Source: Owenia fusiformis
Lineage: Eukaryota; Annelida; Polychaeta; Sabellida; Oweniidae
Length of the DNA stretch: 64,000 nucleotides
NCBI GenBank assembly: GCA_903813345.2
Contig: CAIIXF020000008.1
Span: 35,426,867 to 35,490,866, forward strand
Reading direction: 5' to 3'
Part shown: piece after piece, positions 39,601 to 51,600 of the stretch
Layout of the letters: each line of letters starts with the position of its first letter
Position numbering within the stretch: the first letter of the stretch is position 1
Translations under genes and position numbers: made by a program
The notes under the pieces: model-generated
Told to the model about the DNA's origin: nothing
Seen by the model: only the letters and a program-made list of their open reading frames with translations
Databases searched by the model: none

Positions 39601-42600
39601 CGATTCTGTAGTGTCCCTCTTGCTATGATTAATATTGTGTTAAAATTTGGAATTAATCGATTAACTCATTGAAAAGTTAATTTTTTGATTTTTAATAAAT
39701 GACTTTTCTTCACCTTTAATCCACAGTTATTACCCAAAAGTTGAAAGAAACAGTGAAAGGTTAAACTAGGCTCATGAGTATGTTTCAATTTGAGGCATAG
39801 TATGTGATGTGCTCCAGGTACATCAGTATATTAAAAAGTTCAATTTGGCGCATTAGTATAGTTAAATTTGGCGCATTATTTATGATGTTCAAAGTACATC
39901 CTTACAGTGAAAGATTAAACTTAGCTCATGAGTATGTTTCAATTTGGGGCATAGTATGTCATGTGCTCCAAGTACATCAGTATTTTAAAAAGTTCAATTT
40001 GGCGCGTTAGTATAGACCAATTTGGCGCGCTATTTATTATGTTCAAATTTCATCCTTGTATTGAAAGGTTAAACTTGGCTTATGAGTATGTTTCAATTTG
40101 GGAATAGTCTGTGACATGCTCTAAGTTCATCAGTATATTAAAAAGTTCAATTTGGCGCATTACCATAGTTCAATTTGGCGCGTTATTTATGATGTTCAAA
40201 GTAATCCTTACATTGAAAGGTTAAACTTGGCTCATGAGTATGTTTCGATGAGACATAGTATGTGATGTGCTCCAAGTTCATCAGTATATTAAAAAGTTCA
40301 ATTTGGCGCATTTTCATATTTCAATTTGGCGCGTTATTTATTATGTTCAAAGTACATCCGTAACATTGAAAGGTTAAACTTGGCTCATGGATATGTTTCA
40401 ATTTGGGACATAGTATGTGATGTGCTGTATGTTCATCAGTGTATTAAAAAGTTCAATTTGGCGCATTATCATAGTTCAATTTGGCGCGTTATTTATGTTG
40501 TTCAAAGTACATCCTTACATTGAAAGGTTAAACTTAGCTCATGAGTATGTTTCAATGGGACATAGTATGTGATGTGCTCCAAGTTCATCAGTATATTAAA
40601 AAGTTCAATTTGGCGCATTATCAATGTTCAATTTGGTGTGTTATTTATGATGTTCAAAGTACATCCGTACATTGAAAGGTTAAACTTGGCTCATGAGTAA
40701 GTTTCAATGTGGGACATAGTATGTGATGTGCTGTAAGTTCATCAGTATATTAAAAAGTTCAATTTGGCGCATTAGTATAGTTCAATTTGGCGCATTATTT
40801 ATGATGTTCAAAGTACATCCTTACATTGTAAGGTTAAACTTGGCTCATGAGTATGTTTCAATTTGGGACATAGTATGTGATGTGCTCCAAGTACATCAGT
40901 ATATTAAAAAGTTCAATTTGGCGCATTAGTATAGTTCAATTTGGCGCATTATTTATGATGTTCAAAGTACATCCTTACAATGAAAGGTTAAACTTGGCTT
41001 ATGAGTATGTTTCAATTTGGGAATAGTCTGTGACATGCTCTAAGTTCATCAGTATATCAAAAAGTTCAATTTGGCGCATTACCATAGTTCAATTTGGCGC
41101 GTTATTTATGATGTTCAAAGTACATCCTTACATTGAAAGGTTAAACTTGGCTCATGAGTATGTTTCGATGAGACATAGTATGTGATGTGCTCCAAGTTCA
41201 TCAGTATATTAAAAAGTTCAATTTGGCGCATTATCATAGTTCAATTTGGCGCGTTATTTATGATGTTCAAAGTACATCCGTAACATTGAAAGGTTAAACT
41301 TGGCTCATGGATATGTTTCAATTTGGGACATAGTATGTGATGTGCTCCAAGTTCATCAGTATATTAAAAAGTTCAATTTGGCGCATTATCATAGTTCAAT
41401 TTGGCGCGTTATTTATGTTGTTCAAAGTACATCCTTACATTGAAAGGTTAAACTTAGCTCATGAGTATGTTTCAATGGGACATAGTATGTGATGTGCTCC
41501 AAGTTCATCAGTATATTAAAAAGTTCAATTTGGCGCATTATCATAGTTCAATTTGGTGTGTTATTTATGATGTTCAAAGTACATCCTTACATTGAAAGGT
41601 TAAACTTGGATCAATTGTATGTTTCAATGTGGGACATAGTATGTGATGTGCTGTAAGTTCATCAGTATATTAAAAAATTCAATTTGGCGCAATAGTATAG
41701 TTCAATTTGGCGCATTATTTATGATGTTCAAAGTACATCCTTACATTGTAAGGTTAAACTTGGCTCATGAGTATGTTTCAATTTGGGACATAGTATGTGA
41801 TGTGCTCCAAGTACATCAGTATATTAAAAAGTTCAATTTGGCGCATTAGTATAGTTCAATTTGGCGCATTATTTATGATGTTCAAAGTACATCCTTACAT
41901 TGAAAGGTTAAACTTGGCTCATGAGTATGTTTCAATTTGGGACATAGTATGTGATGTGCTCTAACTTCATCAATATATCAAAAAGCTCAATTTGGCGCAT
42001 TAGTATAGTTCAATTTGGCGCATTATTTATGATGTTGAAAGTACATCCTTACATTGAAAGGTTAAACTTGGCTGATGAGTATGTTTCAATTTGGGACATA
42101 GTATGTGATGTGCTCAAACTTCATCAATATATTAAAAAGCTCAATTTGGCGCATTAGTGTAGTTCAATTTGGCGCATTATTTATGATGTTCAAAGTAAAT
42201 CCTTACATTGAAAGGCTGAACTTGGCTCATGAGAGTATGTTTCAATTTTGGACATAGTATGTGATGTGCTCAAACGTCATCAATATATTAAAAAGCTCAA
42301 TTTGGCGCATTAGTGTAGTTCAATTTGGCGCATTATTTATGATGTTCAAAGTAAATCCTTACATTGAAAGGTTGAACTTGGCTCATGAGAGTATGTTTCA
42401 ATTTTGGACATAGTGTGTGATGTGCTCAAACTTCATCAATATATTAAAAAGCTCAATTTGGCGCATTAGTGTAGTTCAATTTGGCGCATTATTTATGATG
42501 TTCAAAGTAGATCCTTACATTGAAAGGTCAAACTTGGCTCATGAGTATGTTTCAATTTGGGACATAGTATGTGATGTGCTCAAACTTCATCAATATATTA

Positions 42601-45600
42601 AAAAGCTCAATTTGGCGCATTAGTGTAGTTCAGCTTGGCGCATTATTTATGATGTTCAAAGTAAATCCTTACATTGAAAGGTTGAACTTGGCTCATGAGA
42701 GTATGTTTCAATTTTGGACATAGTATGTGATGTGCTCCAAGTTCATCAGTATATTAAAAAGTTCAATTTGGCGCATTATCATAGTTCAATTTGGCGCGTT
42801 ATTTATGATGTTCAAAGTTCAACCTTACATTGAAAGGTTAAACTTGGCTCATGAGTATGTTTCAATTTGGGACTTATTATTTGATGTGCTCTCAGTTCAA
42901 TATTAAAAAGTTCAATTTGGCGTGTTAGCATACTTCAGTTTGGGGCATTATGAACATCATAAATAACGTGCCAAATTGAACTATACTATAATGCGCCAAA
43001 TTGAACCTTTTAATATACTGATGAATTTACAGCACATCTCATACTAGGTCTCAAATTGAATTAAACATACTCATGAGCGGAGTTTAACCTTTTTAACCAT
43101 TTTATTCATGAAATTGTAAAATATAATGTACTCTGTAATTACTGTATGCTATGTAATTGACAAATATATTGAAATATATGCATATTTTATACTTAAACTT
43201 TGTGTTTTGTTCTGTATCGTTTTGTGACACTTGTTGATAAGGTTGATCCGTACTATTATATATGTTATAGATTGTACATGTAACCTAATAATTTGCATAC
43301 AAAAATAAGTTTTCGTTCAGCGCAATCCCTCATCCTTCATAATATTTAATCCCTGGGATTTTATAACGATTCCTTATTGTATTTCATACATTTGAATATT
43401 GTTTTCTTTTTAAAATTTAAAAATGCATCATCATCATCATCATCAACTTCTGCCTTATAATTATACAAGAATTAATTTTCCAATCCTCCATATGGCTTCA
43501 CTCTTAACCTCCGAACCCCCTCCCTGACTAGGGGTATAATTTGTCATAGGAAAGTCAGGATTGTCTCAATTTAAAACTAACAAAGAAATCAAGATACGCT
43601 TTACCTCATTTTAATTTTAATTTTAACTACACCGAAATTGCTGCTGATTTTTGGTAAGACTAAAAACAAACTTCAAATTAATATGCGCTTATCTTACTCA
43701 AAATGGATAATAAATAATTTACCGATTTACCCAAATTTTTCATTCCACTTTTTATATTGACTTACATTTTTAAAATGCATTTAAATTCATTTAAAATCAT
43801 ATACTTCAACATCATAAAATGTTTAATGAGATCTCAGACATTAAGTTTGATTAAGCTTTCTTAAGTGAAATGCATGATTTTATTTGTTTACATTAGCGCT
43901 TAATTGAAAAATAAAATAGGATTAACTCCAAGCAAATTAAGGCACATCAAAGAATATATAGCCTCGCGTATAAGAGGCGTATAGTTTGTTTTTTGATTAC
44001 GTAATACATACTATACTCATCTTTTCTATGCACTTATATCCTACTATTCCTGGCTCTTAAGAATAGTCGGAGAATAGTTCAAACGATATTTAGTATCGTA
44101 GAGTATATACCACCAATACTAAATGTTCCGCTTCTGAGGCAAGAATAGTTTGTTTCCCATACCAAATACAATATAGTGAGGACATACTGAACTATATTCA
44201 CAAATAGTTTGCCACTTATACGCTACTATATTTGGCTTTTTGCACAGTGATCATTGTATGGAGAATGAAGTGATTAAATGTAGTAAGCAAATAATTCCAT
44301 TTGATTTCACCCATTGTATTTGTTCAGCAAACTATTAGAACCCACTCTGTTATACTAATTTCTAATTAATTTCTAATTTATACTAATTGCCATGCATTGA
44401 TTTTCCTGTAAGTGAAGGGTAATAAATAATGCTCATTTTAACATTCATATGTGTTTGTAAATAATATATATGCTTTAAATCATATATTGTATTTTTTTAA
44501 ATTATATAATTCAACTGATCTGCTCCGGTTACGTTCCCAGCTCCGGTTACGTTCCTAAGTAATATTTTTAAAACTTTTTTTTTAATTAAACAAATCAGAG
44601 TCGTGTGAATCAGAAATAACAGAATTATTCAATAGTATAAGGACTATTCTGTACTTTTTTCAAAAGTCTATACTTAAATGTTGTAAAAAGTTATAATCGA
44701 AAAACCATCTTTCGGAGTAAAGTCCGACTGCGCCGATTTCAATAACTTCGTACTTGATCAGAACTGGGTTCCAACAGAATTCCTTCAAATTCATGAATGA
44801 AATAGCCATTGCATGGAATACTTACTTTTGTCAAAATCAAAGTAGAACTCGAGTTAAAAAATATATTGTGCTTAATTATTGCCATTTCTTAGTAAAATGT
44901 CGTTCTCCGGTACGTTGCCAAAATTATTCGATGGTACCCCGTGAAAACTGGGAAAGTACATTTGAATTATAAGAAAGTACACTTAAATATTCAGATTTAG
45001 TACATGTAAACTGTACTTGAATTATAAGAAAGTCTACTTGAATATTTAGAAAGTACTATTGAATTTTAATAAAGTATAATTGGATAATTAGAAAGTACAC
45101 TTGAAAACAAGAAAACATACTTGAATAATTAGTAAGTACGCTTGAATATTTAAAAAGTACACTTAAGAAAAAAAATACAATGAATAATTAGTAAGTACAC
45201 TTGAATAGTACAGGATTTTATTCTGTATTTTCAATAACTGTTATACTTGAACAATAATAAAGTATTATTGAATAATTTCAAAGTAATACTTGAGTAATAA
45301 AAATAACTGAGAAAAAGAAATACAAGTATACTTAAATAATTAAAAAAGTATACTTGAAAAATCATGAAGAAAAAGAAAGTTTACTTGAATAATTTGATAA
45401 GTATAACTGAAAAATTAGAAAGTATACTTGAATAAGAAAGCACCACGGAAGATAATAGTTACAAAGCAAATGTGGCTAATGATGAAAAAAGACCAGATAT
45501 TAGTAATGAAAAAGTGGATCCCATCAAGTTAGAAATTACAAAAGGTATACTCGTAAATATGGGAATAATTACTATTTTCGTATCATTCACCTCTTTATAA

Positions 45601-48600
45601 TCTTCTCAAAGTTCTTTTATTGGATAATTAAAATGTGCTTAATACTTATATTCTCTTTTTATATCTTGTCTTTTCTTTAAATCTTTAAGCTTACATGATA
45701 AAACAGCTTATTTAGTGGCATAATCAAAACAAAGCTCGGGATTGTGATTATACACCGAGTATTTTCAGTGGATTTATGATCATAGGACTCAGAGCAAATA
45801 TGTTCTGCGAGTTTCTCTTTGTTATTCAATTCTGATTCACGGCAGATATTTCCGTTATTCATTTGTCGTTATGTCATTTAAAGGAAATGCCAAATCCTCA
45901 TCTTTGTTGGGATAATAGTAAAAGGTAATTTCATACTAATTGAGAATACTATTAACATTTAGTTTTCTGATGCGTTTTGTTCTACAATGATTAGAGAACA
46001 TGATCTGTTATTGCTACAACTCTGTCTTTCATCATAAAAACTTTGAAGTTAGCTTTAAAGGACTGAATAATGATAGCTGTATTTTTCACGTAAATAACCC
46101 ACAAATAATTTTAGAGGTAGAATCAGATCTATGGGTGGTGACAAAATTACAAGCAAAATGTACAATTTGACCTACCAATCTATTCCTTACAATCTCAAAT
46201 ACAATATCTCCAAAAAGGTCCACAAATTAGTGAAGTTGTTAAGAATTAAAAGTGTAAAAATTAGGAAAAATGTTTAAATTCTCCCAAATAATAAAAATGG
46301 TGAACCATGATAAAAGAAAAATAATACATAAGTCATTATTGTAAAAATATTTAGTTTTCCTAAAGTAAAGTACATGTATGCACTTTGGGAATTTTTCGAA
46401 AAAAGGCATAATATGAGCCAAAAATATTCTAAACTTGAGTCAATTTTTTGTTTAGCTTGCTCACTAGATCAAATTCTCTCTTAAATGTAACGTACATGGT
46501 TATTAGACTTGGACAAAACCCTTCTTTTCAACAATAGTTAATGTAGAAAGTGAATTAACTGCCTCTTAAAACTGAAAAAGGAGCGAAAAGTTTATTCAAT
46601 TTGGAACTACTCATACAATGCTATTATATGAGATTATATGAGGAATTACTTTCAAGCTGAGATATTTCAGAAAAGAAGATTTATCTTAAGTCTATTGATT
46701 TTGTAAATTAGACATCATGATGAGTAATAGATCAGCATTTATCTTATCCGCCTATCCGGCCGTTTTGAACAATGCCCGGGTAGATTTTAAAAACAACCAA
46801 GGCTGACATTTGGAACAGCCTACCTTAGTGTGAGGTAAACACTGGTTAGGATGAGTATTTCACGCAATCAGGGGTTTCACTAGAATTTCTCAAAACAGGC
46901 TAAATAAATGAAAACAATATAGGTAGTGAGGTAGCACCAAAAAATGTACCCGCTTCTAAACAAATTGAAATTACTTGTTTCTTATGTATTTTTATGTGAT
47001 ACTTCAGAAAATTTTTGTCTGACGCGCCATATCCGGGGCGAAAGTTGTCAAAATTGGGTTTTTGACCCTAAAAAGGAAAATTACAGGGGGTACATTAACA
47101 TCATTGAATAATTCACTCAGTTAGTCTTCAATCATCATAATGATTTTATTGAGAGTTGATGAGATCATTTTAAGGTAGTATGCAAACTTTCAATGGTCTG
47201 TCACTCGTGGTTGCCATGGAAACCACAATGTTTGCTGAGAAAATCCTTAATTTTGGTAAAACCTGTACCTGTACATAATATAGAATGTGAATTATTTTTC
47301 AAATCAACAGATATCAGAACATTTTGGCACTCTAAAAATCACCAGGGCTGTCCATACATTTGTTTAAAGAGAAAGAATATTGCAATTTATATGACTGGTA
47401 AGTGTCAAAGACCATACAATTACATAAGTGATCAAAAGTGGGCGTCGCCCTCATAATAGTAGTTGATTGCCATTCTCTATAAATACAGAGTTTTACTTGA
47501 CTTTTGAGATACATTTATATTGAATTTCTTTGGTTATACTTAATATCAAGCATTTTTACATCTAAGTGTTATAGTTATTGCATGGGGATACAGGGGGGAG
47601 GGGGGGGGGGGGGTAGTAACAGAATTGGGAGGGGGCAGAGCTTATCAGCCTTAAGTGTAAATCTCATCTACATGGTTCTAGATTTCATAGGGTACAGCTT
47701 CTGGGTCTTATTATATTCATCTCAATATATAAGATATAAGAATTTACATGGTTGGTAAGTGTCAAAGACCATAGAATTACACATGTGATCAAAAGTGGGC
47801 GTCGCCCTAATCATAGTATATGGTTCACTCTCTATAAATACAGAGTTTAACTTGACTTTTGAAGTACATTTACTTAAAAACATCTTTGATTTATACTTAA
47901 TGTCAAGCATTTCTGGTAAGTTATATATATATATCTAATTGTAATAGTTATTGTCTGGGGGTGGAGGAGGGGGGGTGCATCTTCTTGGTCTTCTTCACAT
48001 TCATCTCAATACATGGGATATTCCAATTTACATGATTGGTAAGTGTCAAAGACCATACAATTACATAAGTGATCAAAAGTGGGTGTTGCTCTAACAATAG
48101 TAGACAAGGCATTAACATGACAAAAGGTCACCACCTAGTTGCTCACAATATTATGAGTTCAAACTTAAGTCAGATTTGAATTTCTGAGAACTTGTAAAGT
48201 CAAATTAGAACTTCTGAAAAGATGTAGATGATTTTGAAAAAAAAATTTGGTCAATTTGAAGCAAGTTGAAAACAGATCTTTTTGACCTTTTTGACCTTGA
48301 GAAGGTCATTAAAGGTCAAATGTCAAATCTAAAGTCAGATTTGAATTTCTGAGAACATGTAGATGATTTTGAAAAAAAAAATTAGTCAATTTGAAGCAAG
48401 TTGAAAAAAGACCTTTTTTGACATTGAGAAGGTCATTGAAGGTCAAATGTCAAATCTAAAGTCAGATTTGAATTTCTGAGAACATGTAGATGATTTTGAA
48501 AAAAAATTTAGTCAATTTGAAGCAAGTTGAAAAAAGACCTTTTTGACCTTTTTTGACTTTGAGAAGGTCATTGAAGGTCAATTGTCAAATCTTAAGTCAA

Positions 48601-51600
48601 ATCTAAAGTCAGATTTGAATTTCTGAGAACACGTAGATGATTTTGAAATTTTTTTTTAGTCAATTTGAAGCAAGTTGAAAACAGACCTTTTTGACCTTTT
48701 TTGACCTTGAGAAGGTCATTAAAGGTCAAATGTCAAATCTAAAGTCAGATTTGAATTTCTGAGAACATGTAGATGATTTTGAAAAAAAAAATTAGTCAAT
48801 TTGAAGCAAGTTGAAAAAAGACCTTTTTGACCTTTTTTGACTTTGAGAAGGTCATTAAAGGTCAAATGTCAAATCTAAAGTCAGATTTGAATTTCTGAGA
48901 ACATGTAGATGATTTTGAAAAAAAAAATTAGTCAATTTGAAGCAAGTTGAAAAAAGACCTTTTTGACCTTTTTTGACTTTGAGAAGGTCATTGAAGGTCA
49001 AAAGTCAAATCTAAAGTCAGATTTGAATTTCTGAGAACACGTAGATGATTTTGAAAATTTTTTTAGTCAATTTGAAGCAAGTTGAAAACAGACCTTTTTG
49101 ACCTTTTTTGACCTTGAGAAGGTCATTAAAGGTCAAATGTCAAATCTAAAGTCAGATTTGAATTTCTGAGAACATGTAGATGATTTTGAAAAAAAAAATT
49201 AGTCAATGTGAAGCAAGTTGAAAACAGACCTTTTTTGACCTTGAGAAGGTCATTGAAGGTCAAATGTCAAATCTTAAGTCAGATTTGAATTTCTGAGAAC
49301 ACGTAGATGATTTTGAAAAAAAAATTTAGTCAATTTGAAGCAAGTTGAAAACAGACCTTTTTGACCTTTTTTGACCTTGAGAAGGTCATTGAAGGTCAAA
49401 TGTCAAATCTAAAGTCAGATTTGAATTTCTGAGAACATGTAGATGATTTTGAAAAAAAAATTTAGTCAATTTGAAGCAAGTTGAAAAAAGACCTTTTTGA
49501 CCTTTTTTGACTTTGAGAAGGTCATTGAAGGTCAAATGTCAAATCTTAAGTCAAATCTAAAGTCAGATTTGAATTTCTGAGAACATGTAGATGATTTTGA
49601 AAAAATTTTTTAGTCAATTTGAAGCAAGTTGAAAACTGACCTTTTTGACCTTTTTTGACCTTGAGAAGGTCATTGAAGGTCAAATGTCAAATCTTAAGTC
49701 AGATTTGAATTTCTGAGAACACGTAGATGATTTTGAAAAAAAAATTTAGTCAATTTGAAGCAAGTTGAAAACAGACCTTTTTGACTTTTTTTGACCTTGA
49801 GAAGGTCATTGAAGGTCAAATGTCAAATCTAAAGTCAGATTTGAAGGTCAAATGTCAAATCTAAAGTCAGATTTGAATTTCTGAGAACATGTAGATGATT
49901 TTGAAAAAAAATTTAGTCAATGTGAAGCAAGTTGAAAAAAGACCTTTTTGACCTTGAGAAGGTCATTGAAGGTCAAATGTCAAATCTAAAGTCAGATTTG
50001 AACTTCTGAGAACATGTAGATGATTTAGAAAAAAATTGAAGTCAGTCTAAACAGTATTTGTTAAGTTATAGGAAGTTGTAAGAAATTGTTACAGACGCCG
50101 GACGCCAACCGCCGGACGCCAACCGCCGGACGCCAACCACCAACCGCCGGACGCCGTCGCAAAAAAAACGGAGACCATAACAATATGTCACCACTTTTGG
50201 TGGTGACATAAAAACGGAGACCATAACAATATGTCACCACTTTTGGTGGTGACATAATAATTCATTCTCTATGAATATGGAGTATAACTTGACTTTAAGA
50301 TTTATTTTTAAATTAAAACTTCTTTGATTACATTTAGTATTGTAATAGTTATTCCCTGTGGGGGGGGGCAAGGGGGGTAGTAGCAGGAATGGGAGGGGGC
50401 AGAGCCAATGGCCAGTCAGTCTTAAGTATTAATATCATAGTCTGATCATTTTCATTCACCTCCCGATGTTAATATATTAACAATATGGTAGCAACAATAT
50501 CATGTGGGAGAATATACCACTACACTTACAGATTTGAGAGTCATTCAGTTGAGTGTATCTATATGGCGCTCCACCTTTGCCTTTTAAAAAGGTGCTATTG
50601 CCCCTTCTGCATGGCACTTCATCTGTGAATGTGTGAAGTGCTAGGAAGGCTGCATATATGTCAGGGTCTATATTGGAGGAAATACCACTGACATCAGTCT
50701 TCATTTGTTTCCAACTCAAGTATCCAGCAGCACACTTTGCTGTATTTGCTTTTTGTTTTCATCATCATACAAGAACTAATTCCAATCTTTAGGGACTCGT
50801 GTTTTTCTACCTTAAATAGAGCAAGGTGTCCCTCCCCTCTTTCAGGTTCCTAATTTTTGATGTAATTATCACATACAAAAACTAATCAATCTGCAATTGT
50901 AGAATCTTGAAACAGTGTCCGCCAGATCCAGAAACAAAACTACCTTTCAAGTTGAATTATGGTTTGGGATAGTTGGGGTTTGTTTTCCTTATGACTTGTA
51001 TACATTTAGAAGTTTTCTTTTTCTTGCTGGGTTCTATTACAAATTTTGGTCCTTTCCCTTTGGCACTTGTGGGTGCATTTTCATGCATAGGGATGCGTTT
51101 CTCTGTTCTTGCAAGAAGTCCAGTCAGTGTTCCTAGAGCCCAAGGCACAGGTCTCAATAGGAACTGCAGGAGACATTCTAGGCTAATTTTATGTTCTTAA
51201 GCAAGATCGAAGCTGTTCAAAGATGTTTCATTCAGAATGTATTTGTATAAGCTTGTTCTGAATACTTTTTTGCTGTCACTGTTGCTGCTGTAGTTTGCTG
51301 CTATAGTTTTCAATTTCATATGTTTTATTAGATCATGAAATCTTTTTTTTTCAACTAATCTCAGATGGTATCTCTTCATGCAATTTCCCCTTTTGACTAA
51401 AATTAGATGAGATCTGCAGTGACATCATTTGGCACAGATTTTCCTTTAGATACATCGTAGAGATGACCTTCATCCTCAATGGTAAATGGATCAAGGAAGT
51501 CTTTGATTGCGGTTTTTGTCATCTTTATTTCTTTTTCTATACTTGCTATTTGTGCCTTTCCAAGGTCATTATGGGTGTCACACTCATCTCATCTCTAGAT

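Larger units (their letters stand above)
36379..44249. mobile_element. 7.9-kb CACTGTG-ended element nested in the 9.6-kb element
   Basis: Termini CACTGTGAAAAAAGCCAAAT and, from the other end, CACTGTGCAAAAAGCCAAAT; ATC outside both ends (36,376-36,378; 44,250-44,252). Subterminal regions (about 36,379-36,770 and 43,960-44,249) are crowded with short AAACTAT and TATACGC motifs. CACTG-starts, 3-bp duplication and subterminal motif clusters fit the CACTA/Chapaev (CMC) group. No transposase; the interior is two satellite blocks, so it is non-autonomous. Confidence 0.85.
35334..44943. mobile_element. 9.6-kb long-TIR DNA element with nested insertion
   Basis: Ends CACGGGGTGCCATCGAATAA / complement, with AAAAC duplicated outside (35,329-35,333 and 44,944-44,948). 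The terminal inverted repeats are about 500 bp and nearly identical; each contains two GGAACGTAACCGGAGC copies. Without the nested element (36,379-44,249) it would be about 1.7 kb. A 5-bp duplication with CAC-start ends is known for Transib-like elements, among others; I cannot assign a superfamily. No transposase frame. Confidence 0.9.
48106..50252. mobile_element. Giant copy of the CACCACCT/GGTGGTGACA family carrying a satellite
   Basis: Left end ACAAGGCATTAACATGACAA then GGTCACCACCTAGTTGC; right end GAGACCATAACAATATGTCA, CCACTTTTGGTGGTGACATA (the last about 50 bp tandemly doubled). Between them lies the AGGTCA-rich satellite (48,170-50,030). Short family members (for example 8,102-8,235) lack it. 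Confidence 0.78.

Noticed and set aside
39804-42623. Repeated 65-68-codon plus-strand frames in the satellite
   Set aside because: They are the same non-coding 154-bp unit read again and again; 154 is not a multiple of three and no frame continues between units.
35334-44943. Assigning the 9.6-kb or the 6.4-kb inverted-repeat elements to Polintons
   Set aside because: I see no polymerase, integrase, protease or capsid-like frame; long TIRs alone are not enough.
50530-50740. Additional exon of the SMP-C2 gene (it has plausible acceptor and donor sites)
   Set aside because: Coding exons 1 and 2 join in phase and continue the SMP helix without it; it lies inside the palindromic element beside other transposon-like fragments.
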